NCBI RefSeq assembly: GCF_900142655.1
Contig: NZ_FRBQ01000001.1
Coordinates: 1,118,115-1,182,114 of the forward strand
From: Phytopseudomonas punonensis
Lineage (GTDB): Bacteria; Pseudomonadota; Gammaproteobacteria; Pseudomonadales; Pseudomonadaceae
Direction: 5' to 3'
Length of the DNA: 64,000 nucleotides
A model generated the notes under the pieces. That model saw nothing but the letters and a program-made list of their open reading frames with translations, was not told where the DNA came from and did not search any database. Positions 16,987-25,505 of the stretch are shown here, one piece after another. How positions within the stretch are numbered: the first letter of the stretch is position 1; the number at the start of each line of letters is the position of its first letter. The position numbers were made by a program, and so were the translations under genes.

Positions 16987-17769
16987 TCACAACAGAAAAT
17001 TCAGGCCGACGATAAACAGCAGCAATGCGAACAGGCGCTTGAGCACGCGCGGCGACAGGCGATGCGCCAAGCGGGCGCCCGTGCGCGCGAAAAAAACGCT
17101 GGTCAAGGCGATGCCTAGCAGCGCCGGCAAGTACAAATAGCCCAGGCTCCAGTGGGGTAGACGCGCGTCGCCCCACCCCAGCCACAGATAACTCAGGGCG
17201 CCCGCTGCGGCGATCGGCCAGCCACAGGCCGACGAGGTCGCCACAGCCTGCTGCATGGACACGCCACGCCAGGTCAGGAACGGTACGGTCAACGAGCCAC
17301 CGCCAATGCCGATGATCGCCGAAGCCCAGCCGATCACGCCACCGGCCGCGCCCAGGCCGGCCTTACCGGGTACATCGCGGCTGGCTTTGGGCTTGAGGTC
17401 CAGCGCCAGTTGCGAGGCCACGCACAGGGCGAATACGCCAATGATCTTCTGCAAGACCTCGCCATTGATGCGCTCGGCGGTCGCCGCGCCCAGCGCCGAA
17501 CCGACAACAATACCGACGGTCAGCCAGACGAATATCTGCCAGCGCACCGCACCACGACGATGGTGCTCGCGCACCGCATTGATCGACGTGAACAGAATGG
17601 TCGCCAGCGAGGTGCCCACTGCCATATGGGTCAGCACGGAGGCATCAAAACCCTGAGCGGTAAAAGCGAAGATCAGCACCGGCACGATGATCATGCCGCC
17701 ACCGACGCCGAACAGTCCGGCCAACAGGCCTGCGGCGGCACCGAGCAAGATGTAGAGAAGGAAGATCAT
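16987..17769 (-). CDS. TauE/SafE family sulfite exporter-like protein
   Basis: A 260-residue membrane protein with about eight hydrophobic spans and the Gly-rich family repeat (LAGLFGVGGGMIIVP; SAIIGIGGGSLTVPFLTW). Members export sulfite, sulfoacetate or other anions, but most are uncharacterised; position next to lgt-thyA gives no substrate clue. The ATG at 17769 is chosen because it starts the first membrane span. An ATG nine codons upstream (17796) is also open. Confidence 0.88.
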   Translation of the reverse strand: MIFLLYILLGAAAGLLAGLFGVGGGMIIVPVLIFAFTAQGFDASVLTHMAVGTSLATILFTSINAVREHHRRGAVRWQIFVWLTVGIVVGSALGAATAERINGEVLQKIIGVFALCVASQLALDLKPKASRDVPGKAGLGAAGGVIGWASAIIGIGGGSLTVPFLTWRGVSMQQAVATSSACGWPIAAAGALSYLWLGWGDARLPHWSLGYLYLPALLGIALTSVFFARTGARLAHRLSPRVLKRLFALLLFIVGLNFLL

Positions 17770-17891
17770 GGCGTGCTCTGCGAAGCGATGCGGCATGGTA
17801 GCCGAAGCAGCCCGCAGCCTCTAGCTTTGGCGATGGATGCCACCGGATGCTTTGCGTAAAGTGAGGGCTCTCCAAGGAAGCGAGCTGCACC

Positions 17892-18257
17892 GTGGCCAAT
17901 ACCTTTTATCTGCGCATCGCCTGCAACCATTTGCACCTCACTCACCTGGAAAGTGCCCGCGTGGCGGTACTGGAGGCGGATCCGCCCTTCAGCAATCAAC
18001 GCCTGCTGGTAGCTGAATTCAGCATCGCCGACCGCTTGATCAAGGAGACCGTGCAGAGCCTGATGCCCAAGCGCCTGGCCTTTCTCAATGCCGCACCCAA
18101 GCTGTTGATTCAGCCACTGGAGCGGCTGGAAGGCGGCCTTTCCCAGGTGGAGCAGCGCATTTTGATGGAGCTCGGCATGGGCGCTGGAGCGCGCAAGATC
18201 GCCTTGCATATAGGCGAAATCCTCGACGCCGATGGCGTGCGCAGCAGGCTGAAATAA
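17892..18257 (+). CDS. Hypothetical 121-residue protein
   Basis: Starts at GTG 17892 and ends two bases before the NRDE gene, so the two are probably co-transcribed. It is a soluble alpha/beta protein (TFYLRIACNHLHLTHLESARVA; FLNAAPKLLIQPLERLEGG) with no membrane segment or recognised motif. The C-terminal half carries a conserved-looking helix GLSQVEQRILMELGMGAGA. Divergent from the TauE/SafE gene. I do not know its function. Confidence 0.7.
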   Translation: MANTFYLRIACNHLHLTHLESARVAVLEADPPFSNQRLLVAEFSIADRLIKETVQSLMPKRLAFLNAAPKLLIQPLERLEGGLSQVEQRILMELGMGAGARKIALHIGEILDADGVRSRLK

Positions 18258-18259
18258 GC

Positions 18260-19006
18260 ATGTGCCTGATCGTTCTCGCCTGGCGCCCCGGCCACGCCCT
18301 GCCGCTAGTGGTCGCCGCCAACCGCGATGAATTCTATGCCCGCCCGACCGCCACCATGGCCGAGTGGGCGGAGACGCCCGGCCTGATCGCAGGGCGCGAT
18401 CTGCAGGCTGGCGGTACCTGGCTAGGCATCGGCCCTGACGGTCGCTTTGCCGCCCTGACCAATATTCGTGATCCGCAGGCCGAGCAGGGTTCGCGCTCGC
18501 GAGGTGAACTGCCGCTACGCTTTCTGCAGGGAAACCAGAACCCAGAAGTGTTTCTGAACGAGCTGCGCCGTGAGGCTGCTGAATACAGCGGCTTCAACCT
18601 GCTGGTCGGTGATCGCGGGGCACTCTGGCACTTCAATTCGCAGAGTGGGCAGGCCCAGGCACTGCCGCCCGGCATTCATGGTGTTTCCAATGCGGGCCTG
18701 GATACGCCATGGCCAAAGCTGCGGCAGGCCAAAGCGGCACTCGCCGAAGCGCTCAAGGCAGCTAATGAAGAGTCGCTATTCGCGCTGCTGGCTGACCCTA
18801 GAAGACCTGACGACGCGGCGCTGCCGGATACCGGCGTGGGCCTCGACCTAGAGCGCCTGCTCGGCAGCGTATTTATCACCAGCCCGACCTATGGCACCCG
18901 CGCCAGCACGCTGCTGTTCACTTGCGCCGACGGAAAGCGATGCATCATCGAACGCAGTTTTGGGCCCGAGGGAACGCCGAGCAGTGAGGCGCGATTCGAG
19001 ATTTAG
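18260..19006 (+). CDS. NRDE family protein
   Basis: A 248-residue protein of the NRDE (TANGO2-like) family, named for the Asn-Arg-Asp-Glu motif seen here as AANRDEFYARP (about 24-34). Cys2 directly after the initiator (MCLIVLAW) suits an N-terminal nucleophile hydrolase fold. GGTWLGIGPDGRFAALTNIR is the second conserved segment. The family's substrate is not known; eukaryotic TANGO2 has been linked to acyl-CoA/heme handling. Confidence 0.88.
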   Translation: MCLIVLAWRPGHALPLVVAANRDEFYARPTATMAEWAETPGLIAGRDLQAGGTWLGIGPDGRFAALTNIRDPQAEQGSRSRGELPLRFLQGNQNPEVFLNELRREAAEYSGFNLLVGDRGALWHFNSQSGQAQALPPGIHGVSNAGLDTPWPKLRQAKAALAEALKAANEESLFALLADPRRPDDAALPDTGVGLDLERLLGSVFITSPTYGTRASTLLFTCADGKRCIIERSFGPEGTPSSEARFEI

Positions 19007-19036
19007 GCTGGCGGCTCAGTGGTGGCAGCAGCCGTT

Positions 19037-19145
19037 CGTAAGGTGGACCGGGGCGCGTAGCCGACGCTTCACCTACGCGGCCCGACCCGTCCACCGCACT
19101 ACCATCGCAATGGTGGACATAAAGGAGCGCTGTCCACCCTACGCA
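19037..19145. repeat. GTAGGGTGGAC-type dispersed repeat
   Basis: CGTAAGGTGGACCGG at 19037 and the near-complement GTCCACCCTACG at 19132-19143 bracket about 85 bases that contain GACGCTTCACCTACG and GCAATGGTGGACAT. It resembles the unit at 13012-13041. There is no coding potential. Confidence 0.6.
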
Positions 19146-19155
19146 GCTGCTAGGG

Positions 19156-19281
19156 GGAGAAAACGGCCGTGAGCGGAGTACTTTTGTGGGAAGGGCTTTA
19201 GCCCCGAGCTCTTTGGTTGCCTTAATAAAAACTCGCGGCTAAAGCCGCTCCCACAAGGTCGCTGAAGTGGCCGCTTTTGCC
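19156..19281. repeat. MITE/REP-like element, family B copy 1
   Basis: Outer inverted ends GAAAACGGCC and GGCCGCTTTTGCC enclose two inverted REP units: GTGGGAAGGGCTTTAGCCCC (19186-19205) and CTCGCGGCTAAAGCCGCTCC (19232-19251). Its right end is 12 bases from the ptsP stop codon. Copy 2 at 50549-50663 has the same layout and the same 12-base distance. With the repeat before it, this accounts for most of the 287-base gap. Confidence 0.75.
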
Positions 19282-19293
19282 TTGCAGCAACCG

Positions 19294-21573
19294 TTAAGCC
19301 TGGATACCCGACGCCGGATTGATCATCCGCCCGAGGCCGAGGTTGCGCAGGGCCAATTGCAGGGTGCTGTGGATAACCTGAGGATTATCGATGCGCATGG
19401 CTTGGCCGAGCAAATCCTTGGCCTTGCTCAGGCTGATCTGGCGCAGCAGCCATTTCACCTTCGGCAGGTTGGTGGCGTTCATCGACAGGCTGTCGAAGCC
19501 CATCGCCATCAGCAGCACGGCTGCGCTCGGGTCACCGGCCATTTCGCCGCAGATGCTCACCGGTTTGCCTTCGGCGTGGGCATCTTCGACCACCTTGGTC
19601 AGCGCCTGCAGCACCGCCGGGTGGAGGAAGTCGTAGAGGTCGGCAACCCGTGGGTTGTTGCGGTCCACTGCCAGCAGGTATTGGGTCAGGTCGTTGGAAC
19701 CGACCGACAGAAAGTCCACTTGGCGGGCCAGGTCGCGGGTCTGATAGACGGCCGCGGGAATCTCGATCATCACGCCAATCGGCGGCAGCGGCACATCGGT
19801 GCCTTCGTCGCGCACTTCGCCCCAGGCGCGGTGAATCAGGTGCAGCGACTCTTCCAGCTCCTGGATGCCGGAAATCATCGGCAGCAGGATGCGCAGGTTG
19901 TTCAGGCCCTCACTGGCCTTGAGCATGGCGCGCACCTGCACCAGGAAGATTTCCGGGTGGTCCAGGGTCACACGGATGCCGCGCCAGCCAAGGAAGGGAT
20001 TGTCTTCCTTGATCGGGAAATAGCTCAACGCCTTGTCGCCGCCGACGTCCAAGGTACGCATGGTCACCGGCAGCGGGTGGAAGGCAGCCAGCTGCTCGCG
20101 GTAGATGGCCAGCTGTTCCTTCTCGCTGGGGAAGCGATCCTTGATCATGAACGGCACTTCGGTGCGGTACAGACCAACGCCTTCGGCACCGCGCTCCTGG
20201 GCGCGCACCACGTCGGCGAGCAGGCCGGTATTGACCCAAAGCGGCATATGGTGGCCGTCCAGCGTCTCGCAGGGCAGCGCGCGCAGTGCATCAAGGCCCT
20301 TGGTGAGCTGGCGATCCTCTTCGACCACATCGGCATACTGCTTGCGCAGAACTTCGCTGGGGTTGGTGAATACTTCGCCGTGGTAACCATCAACGATCAG
20401 CTGAATGCCGTCGATTTTCGAGTACGGCAGCTCGACCGCGCCCATGACCGTGGGAATACCCATGGCACGGGCGAAAATCGCCACGTGGGAGTTGCCCGAC
20501 CCCTGCACCGAGACCAGGCCGACCAGCTTGCCTTCCGGCACTTCGCCGAGCATCGCCGGCGACAGTTCTTCAGCGACCAGAATGCAGTTGTCCGGGTAGA
20601 CCAGCGTCTGCTGGCGCGCCTGCTGCAGATAGGCAAGCAGACGGCGGCCGAGGTCGCGAACGTCCGACGCACGCTCACGTAGGTAGTCGTCGTCCATCTG
20701 CTCGAAGCGATTGATGTGCTCGCTGACCACATGACGCAGCGCGCCCTGGGCCCACTGGCCGGTCTTGATGACATTGACCACTTCGTTACCGAGCGCGGCG
20801 TCTTCGAGCATCATCAGGTAGACGTCGAACAGCGCGCGCTCCTCGGGGCGCAACTGGGTGGCCATACGCTCCGAAAGGCTGCGCATGTCGCCGCGCACCC
20901 CTTCCAGTGCGTCATTAAAAAGCTTCAGTTCGGCATCGATATCGGTAACGACGCGATCAGGCACCACTTCAAGGTCGGCAGGCGGCAACACCACCAAAGC
21001 GGTACCGACCGCCGCACCGGGCGAGCCTGGCACGCCAACGAACTTGGCCTCCTGAATGCCCTTACCCTGCTTACCCAGGCCACGGATCGAGCCGGTAGCC
21101 TCGGCATGCGCAATCACCCCGGCGAGCTGCGCGCTCATGGTCACCAGGAAAGCTTCTTCGCCTTCGTCGAACTGGCGGCGCTCTTTTTGCTGCACGACCA
21201 GAACGCCCATCACCCGACGGTGGTGGATGATCGGTGAACCGAGAAAGGAAGCGTAGCGCTCTTCACCGGTTTCGGCGAAGTAGCGGTAACGGGGGTGTTC
21301 GGAGGCGTTTTCGAGGTTCAGCGGCTCTTCGCGGGTACCGACGAGGCCGACCAGGCCTTCGTTGGGTGCCATGCTGACCTTGCCGATCGAGCGTTTGTTG
21401 AGGCCGTCGGTGGCCATCAGCACGAAACGGTTGGTTTCCGGGTCGAGCAGGTAGACCGAGCACACCTGGGTGCCCATTGTCTCCTTGACGCGCTGCACGA
21501 TGATGCCCAACGCCGCCTTGAGATCCTTGGCGGCGTTCACTTCCTGGACGATCTTGCGCAGCGTGTTGAGCAT
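19294..21573 (-). CDS. ptsP: Phosphoenolpyruvate-protein phosphotransferase PtsP (enzyme I of the nitrogen PTS)
   Basis: A 759-residue cytosolic enzyme. An N-terminal GAF domain (about 15-160) precedes the PEP-utiliser/enzyme I fold; the phosphorylated histidine is His363 in GSGNSHVAIFARAMG. The C-terminal PEP-binding barrel has TMRTLDVGGDK, LGWRGIR and SICGEMAGD. It passes phosphate from PEP to NPr (PtsO) and then PtsN, a regulatory chain that senses nitrogen status. The ATG at 21573 (MLNTLRKIVQEVN) is the family start. It lies 10 bases downstream of rppH in one operon. Confidence 0.97.
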   Translation of the reverse strand: MLNTLRKIVQEVNAAKDLKAALGIIVQRVKETMGTQVCSVYLLDPETNRFVLMATDGLNKRSIGKVSMAPNEGLVGLVGTREEPLNLENASEHPRYRYFAETGEERYASFLGSPIIHHRRVMGVLVVQQKERRQFDEGEEAFLVTMSAQLAGVIAHAEATGSIRGLGKQGKGIQEAKFVGVPGSPGAAVGTALVVLPPADLEVVPDRVVTDIDAELKLFNDALEGVRGDMRSLSERMATQLRPEERALFDVYLMMLEDAALGNEVVNVIKTGQWAQGALRHVVSEHINRFEQMDDDYLRERASDVRDLGRRLLAYLQQARQQTLVYPDNCILVAEELSPAMLGEVPEGKLVGLVSVQGSGNSHVAIFARAMGIPTVMGAVELPYSKIDGIQLIVDGYHGEVFTNPSEVLRKQYADVVEEDRQLTKGLDALRALPCETLDGHHMPLWVNTGLLADVVRAQERGAEGVGLYRTEVPFMIKDRFPSEKEQLAIYREQLAAFHPLPVTMRTLDVGGDKALSYFPIKEDNPFLGWRGIRVTLDHPEIFLVQVRAMLKASEGLNNLRILLPMISGIQELEESLHLIHRAWGEVRDEGTDVPLPPIGVMIEIPAAVYQTRDLARQVDFLSVGSNDLTQYLLAVDRNNPRVADLYDFLHPAVLQALTKVVEDAHAEGKPVSICGEMAGDPSAAVLLMAMGFDSLSMNATNLPKVKWLLRQISLSKAKDLLGQAMRIDNPQVIHSTLQLALRNLGLGRMINPASGIQA

Positions 21574-21583
21574 GCTGACCTGC

Positions 21584-22063
21584 CTAATCCCGAGCCAACA
21601 GGCGCGGTGCGAGTTCCTTGAGTGCGCGACGGTAGACTTCGCGCTTGAATGTAACCACCTGCCCCAACGGGTACCAATAACTGACCCAGCGCCAGCCATC
21701 GAACTCCGGCTTGCCGGTCAGATCCATACGCACCCGTTGCTCGTCGGAGGTCAGGCGCAGCAGGAACCACTTCTGTTTCTGGCCGATGCACAGCGGCTGG
21801 CTGTGCGTGCGCACCAGGCGCTGCGGCAGACGATACCTCAACCAGCCCCGGGTGCAGGCGAGAATTTTCACGTCCTGCTCTTCCAGACCCACTTCTTCGT
21901 TCAGTTCGCGGTACAACGCTTCTTCCGGCGACTCGCGGTCATTGATACCGCCTTGCGGGAACTGCCAGGCATCCTGGTTAATTCGACGCGCCCAAAGCAC
22001 CTGGCCGACATCATTGGTGAGAATGATGCCGACGTTGGGGCGAAAACCATCAGGATCGATCAC
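21584..22063 (-). CDS. rppH: RNA pyrophosphohydrolase
   Basis: A 159-residue Nudix hydrolase that removes pyrophosphate from 5'-triphosphate RNA and starts RNase E-dependent decay. The Nudix box is complete ([20 protein letters not shown] followed by VGL). The start is a GTG at 22063, giving [15 protein letters not shown] as in other Pseudomonas; the upstream frame is not family-like. The rppH-ptsP pair is conserved in gammaproteobacteria. Confidence 0.97.
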   Translation of the reverse strand: MIDPDGFRPNVGIILTNDVGQVLWARRINQDAWQFPQGGINDRESPEEALYRELNEEVGLEEQDVKILACTRGWLRYRLPQRLVRTHSQPLCIGQKQKWFLLRLTSDEQRVRMDLTGKPEFDGWRWVSYWYPLGQVVTFKREVYRRALKELAPRLLARD

Positions 22064-22228
22064 GGCACACAACCTCGTAAACGCATGTCGCCGCATTGTT
22101 CCACAAAGCCCGCGACAGCGGCAACGCGCTCGGGCGGGACTGCACGGCGGCCCGTCGCGCGGTTTTCCCCCGGCCGGCAAAGCCGCTATTCTGGCCGCCT
22201 CCATGGCCCTGTATGAAGAGGTGATTCT

Positions 22229-22882
22229 GTGCGTTTGGCTTTATTCGATCTCGACAACACCCTGCTTGGCGGCGACAGCGACCATGCCTGGGGCGACTGG
22301 CTGTGCGCACGCGGGATCCTCGACGGCGCCACCTACAAGGCGCGCAACGATGCCTTCTACCAGGACTATCTGGCCGGGCGCCTGAACATCACCGACTACC
22401 TGAACTTCACACTGGATATCTTCGGGCGTACCGAGATGGCCCAACTCGATGCCTGGCACCGTGAATTCATGGCCGAATGCATCGAGCCGATCATTCTGCC
22501 CAAAGGCCTGGCGCTGCTCGACAGGCACCGCGCGGCTGGCGACAAGCTGGTGATCATCACCGCCACCAACCGTTTCGTGACGGCGCCGATTGCCGCCCGC
22601 CTCGGCGTCGACACCCTGCTGGCCACCGAGTGCGAAATGGTCGACGGCCGCTACACCGGTCGCACCACCGACGTGCCGTGCTTCAAGGAAGGCAAGGTTA
22701 CCCGCCTGAATCGCTGGATGCAGGAAAACGGCTTCACCCTGGACGGCTCGACCTTCTACAGCGACTCGATGAACGACCTGCCGCTGCTCGAGCAGGTAAG
22801 CTATCCGGTGGCCGTTGACCCAGACCCCAAACTGATGGCCGAGGCAGAGGATCGCAACTGGCCGATCATGTCGCTGCGCTGA
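22229..22882 (+). CDS. HAD-IB family phosphatase
   Basis: A 217-residue haloacid dehalogenase-type hydrolase starting at GTG with GAAGAGG upstream. Motif I is [12 protein letters not shown] (nucleophile and acid Asp), motif II is IITATN, and motif III/IV is [15 protein letters not shown]. An alpha-helical cap between motifs I and II ([14 protein letters not shown]) puts it with the SerB-like/HAD-IB branch. The substrate is unknown; homologues include phosphoserine and lysophosphatidate phosphatases. It is divergent from rppH and ends in a strong terminator. Confidence 0.9.
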   Translation: MRLALFDLDNTLLGGDSDHAWGDWLCARGILDGATYKARNDAFYQDYLAGRLNITDYLNFTLDIFGRTEMAQLDAWHREFMAECIEPIILPKGLALLDRHRAAGDKLVIITATNRFVTAPIAARLGVDTLLATECEMVDGRYTGRTTDVPCFKEGKVTRLNRWMQENGFTLDGSTFYSDSMNDLPLLEQVSYPVAVDPDPKLMAEAEDRNWPIMSLR

Positions 22883-22893
22883 GATTTATCGCG

Positions 22894-22932
22894 CAAAAAA
22901 GAAGCCGGCGCACAGGGCGCCGGCTTTTTTGC
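22894..22932. terminator. Bidirectional intrinsic terminator
   Basis: An eight-base stem GCCGGCGC/GCGCCGGC with a five-base loop is flanked by A6 on the left and T6 on the right. It serves both the HAD gene and the convergent gene ending at 22948. Confidence 0.92.
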
Positions 22933-22947
22933 ATATGCACCATGTAT

Positions 22948-23481
22948 TTACAGGTGCTTGACCTTGCTGGCCACTGAAGTCGGCACCACTTCGGGCATGG
23001 CCGAAGAGTGGTGATTGAGGATCTTCCACTGCCCGTCCACCAGGGTGTAGACGAAGGTGTAGCGCGCCTGCACGTCGGACTTGTTGCCTGCGGCATCGGT
23101 CAGGTGGAAGGTGTAGACGCCGCTGTCCAGGGCGGTGGTCGGGCTCAGGCGGCGGATCTCCCGGTAGTTGATCTCGCCGACAGGCTTGAGCGCCAGGAAG
23201 TGCTCGAAGTAGTCGCGGATTTCCGCCGAGCTGGCACGCACGCGGTTGGACACCGTCGGCTGCAGCACGGCATCGGCGCTGTACAGGCTCACTACCTTGG
23301 CCACGTCACCGCTCTGCAGTGCCTGGTTCCACCGATCGAACAACCCGGCCACTTCACGATCGGCCGCTGCGGCCGGCGCGCTCGCCAGGCTTTCATAGCG
23401 ATAGGGTTTTTGCTCGGGAGCGGCCAGCAGCGGGGTACTGACGCAGAACAGCAGGGCGGCGGCGATGGCGTGCACTTTCAT
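22948..23481 (-). CDS. Exported SgcJ/EcaC-type (NTF2-like) protein
   Basis: A 177-residue protein with a signal peptide (MKVHAIAAALLFCVSTPLLA, cut before APEQ) and an NTF2-like/CaMKII-association fold of about 125 residues (DREVAGLFDRWNQALQSGD ... VVSLYSADAVLQPT ... VDGQWKILNHHSS). This fold serves as a small-molecule pocket or dimer module; proteins called SgcJ/EcaC are of this kind and largely uncharacterised. It is divergent from the sensor-kinase operon, sharing a 171-base gap, so regulation by that system is conceivable. Confidence 0.85.
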   Translation of the reverse strand: MKVHAIAAALLFCVSTPLLAAPEQKPYRYESLASAPAAAADREVAGLFDRWNQALQSGDVAKVVSLYSADAVLQPTVSNRVRASSAEIRDYFEHFLALKPVGEINYREIRRLSPTTALDSGVYTFHLTDAAGNKSDVQARYTFVYTLVDGQWKILNHHSSAMPEVVPTSVASKVKHL

Positions 23482-23652
23482 GATCGTTTCCTGTTTTGGT
23501 TGACGACACCACTGTGCCCTGCGCCTTCAGGGTCGCCATCGGCTGGTTGGCGGCATCGGCGTATGCCGATCGGCAGATGGGCGAGCAGCGGGCAGAGTCG
23601 ATTTAATGGGATGATTGCCACCTGATCCGCGCCGCTTGCGCTGGAGAGCCCC

Positions 23653-24828
23653 ATGCACAACGACGACAGCAGTGCCCTGGCCTTGCGCAGCCAGTACCGA
23701 CAATGGGAAAGCCGGGCGGCGCGCCTGAGCCTGCTGGTCGACACCGGCCGCCAACTGGGAGCGCTGCCGCCCAGGGAGATGGGCTTGCGCGTGCTGCAAC
23801 GGGCATGCGCCTTCTGCGCCCTGGACAGCGGCGTGGTGGTTTGTGAGCTGGCCGGCGAGCGCCAGGTGCTGGCCGAGCATGGCGCCCTGTCCAGCGAACA
23901 ACGGGTAGCGCTGCTGGCGCTGAGCGACAGCGATACGCCCCAGGCCCAGTGCCTGCTCATCGACAAGGGCGGGCTGCAGCTGGTCATTCGCCTGCCGCTG
24001 GCCACGGCCCAGGGGCACACCTTTGGCAGCGTGCTGCTGGCCAGCGCGGTGCGGATCAATCCGCCGGACGACGAGGATCTCGAGTCCCTGCAGCTGCTCG
24101 CCACCCTGTTCGCCGCCCACCTGGAAACCCAGCGCCTGCATGGCGACCTGCTCGCCCGCGAGCGCACCATGTCGGAGCTGGTGCACCGCCTGCTCAACGC
24201 CCAAGAGGACGAGCGCAGGCGCGTGGCCTACGACCTCCATGACGGTCTCGCCCAGACCCTGGCCGGGTTGCACCAGCGCCTGCAGGGGTTTGCCAGCCAG
24301 TGCAGTGGGCTCCCCGATGCCCAACTGCAGGAACTGGGCACCATTCTCGAACTGGCCCAACGCTGCGTACGCGAGGGTCGCCAGGCCATCAATGGCCTGC
24401 GCCCCCAACTGCTCGATGACTTCGGCCTGCTTCACGCCCTCGACAAGGAGGCCGACCGCCTGCGTGACGCCGGCCACCGTGTGCAGTGGCTGCAGCGCAG
24501 TGAGGCACGGCTGCCGGCCCACGTGGAAATCGCCCTATTTCGCATCGCCCAGGAAGGCATCAACAACATTCTCAAGCATGCCGGGCCGTGCCGCGTGCGC
24601 ATCGGCCTGAGTAGCAGCGACGCAGGCGCGCAACTGCACATCGAGGATGACGGCCGGGGTTTCGAGGCACCGCGCCACAGGCCGGTCACCGGCAATAGCG
24701 GCCTGGGCCTGGCCGCCATGGGCGAACGCGCCAGCCTGCTGGGCGGCCACCTGCAGTGCCAAAGCGAGCCAGGGCGCGGCACCCGGCTGCTGGCCCAGGT
24801 TCCCCACGCCGAGGAGACCGCACCATGA
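23653..24828 (+). CDS. Soluble sensor histidine kinase (GAF, HisKA_3)
   Basis: A 391-residue kinase without membrane spans. Residues about 25-160 look like a GAF-type sensing domain. The dimerisation/phosphoacceptor helix carries His196 in RRVAYDLHDGLAQTLAG (HisKA_3). The ATPase domain has the N box RIAQEGINNILKHA and G1 IEDDGRGF. Kinases of this NarX/DegS type pair with LuxR/NarL response regulators, and one follows immediately with an ATGA overlap. The signal is unknown. First gene of a four-gene signalling operon. Confidence 0.92.
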   Translation: MHNDDSSALALRSQYRQWESRAARLSLLVDTGRQLGALPPREMGLRVLQRACAFCALDSGVVVCELAGERQVLAEHGALSSEQRVALLALSDSDTPQAQCLLIDKGGLQLVIRLPLATAQGHTFGSVLLASAVRINPPDDEDLESLQLLATLFAAHLETQRLHGDLLARERTMSELVHRLLNAQEDERRRVAYDLHDGLAQTLAGLHQRLQGFASQCSGLPDAQLQELGTILELAQRCVREGRQAINGLRPQLLDDFGLLHALDKEADRLRDAGHRVQWLQRSEARLPAHVEIALFRIAQEGINNILKHAGPCRVRIGLSSSDAGAQLHIEDDGRGFEAPRHRPVTGNSGLGLAAMGERASLLGGHLQCQSEPGRGTRLLAQVPHAEETAP

Positions 24829-25505
24829 CGACGCCCCTGCGCCTGGTATTGGCCGATGACCATGAGGTGACCCGCGCCGGCTTCGTGGCCATGCTCGGCG
24901 GCTGCGACGAGTTCGAGGTGGTCGGTCAGGCGGCCGATGGCGACAGTGCGCTGCAGCTGTGCGAGGGCCTGCAGCCGGATATCGCCATTCTCGACATCCG
25001 CATGCCCGGCCTCAACGGCCTTGGCGCCGCACGCCTGCTGCAGCAGCGTATGCCGCACCTGAAGGTGGTGATGTTCACCATGTACGACAGCCCCGAGCAC
25101 CTGGAGGCCGCCATCGGCGCGGGCGCCGTGGGCTACCTGCTCAAGGACGCCAGCCGTGACGAGGTGATCGCCGCGCTGCGCCGCGTGGCCGCCGGGGAGG
25201 AGGCGCTGAACAGCGCCGTTAGCGCGCGCCTGCTCAGGCGCATCACCGACCGCAGCAACGCCGGCGCACCGCCCACCGACACCCTCACCAACCGCGAGCG
25301 GCAGGTGTTGGGCCTGGTGGCCGGCGGCTTCAGCAATCGCGAGATCGGCGAAAAGCTGGGCATCAGCGCCGGCACCGTGAAGACCCATGTCGAGCGACTG
25401 ATCGCCAAGCTCGGCGTGGCCGACCGCACCCAGGCGGCGGTGCGCGGCATCGCCCTGGGTCTGGTCGCCCAACCAACGGCCGACTGGCCCGGCAGCGCGC
25501 CATGA
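24825..25505 (+). CDS. LuxR/NarL-family response regulator
   Basis: A 226-residue regulator: an N-terminal receiver with acidic pair Asp11/Asp12, phosphoacceptor Asp57 (AILDIRMPG) and Lys107 (YLLKDAS), then a LuxR-type helix-turn-helix (about 157-220: TNRERQVLGLVAGGFSNREI and SAGTVKTHVERLIAKLGV). It should be phosphorylated by the upstream HisKA_3 kinase and bind DNA. It overlaps both neighbours by ATGA. Targets are unknown; its own operon and the divergent exported protein are candidates. Confidence 0.95.
   Translation: MTTPLRLVLADDHEVTRAGFVAMLGGCDEFEVVGQAADGDSALQLCEGLQPDIAILDIRMPGLNGLGAARLLQQRMPHLKVVMFTMYDSPEHLEAAIGAGAVGYLLKDASRDEVIAALRRVAAGEEALNSAVSARLLRRITDRSNAGAPPTDTLTNRERQVLGLVAGGFSNREIGEKLGISAGTVKTHVERLIAKLGVADRTQAAVRGIALGLVAQPTADWPGSAP

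Noticed and set aside
19267..20682. 471-residue frame antisense to ptsP
   Set aside because: A shadow of the enzyme I domain; the real gene has an intact active site on the minus strand.
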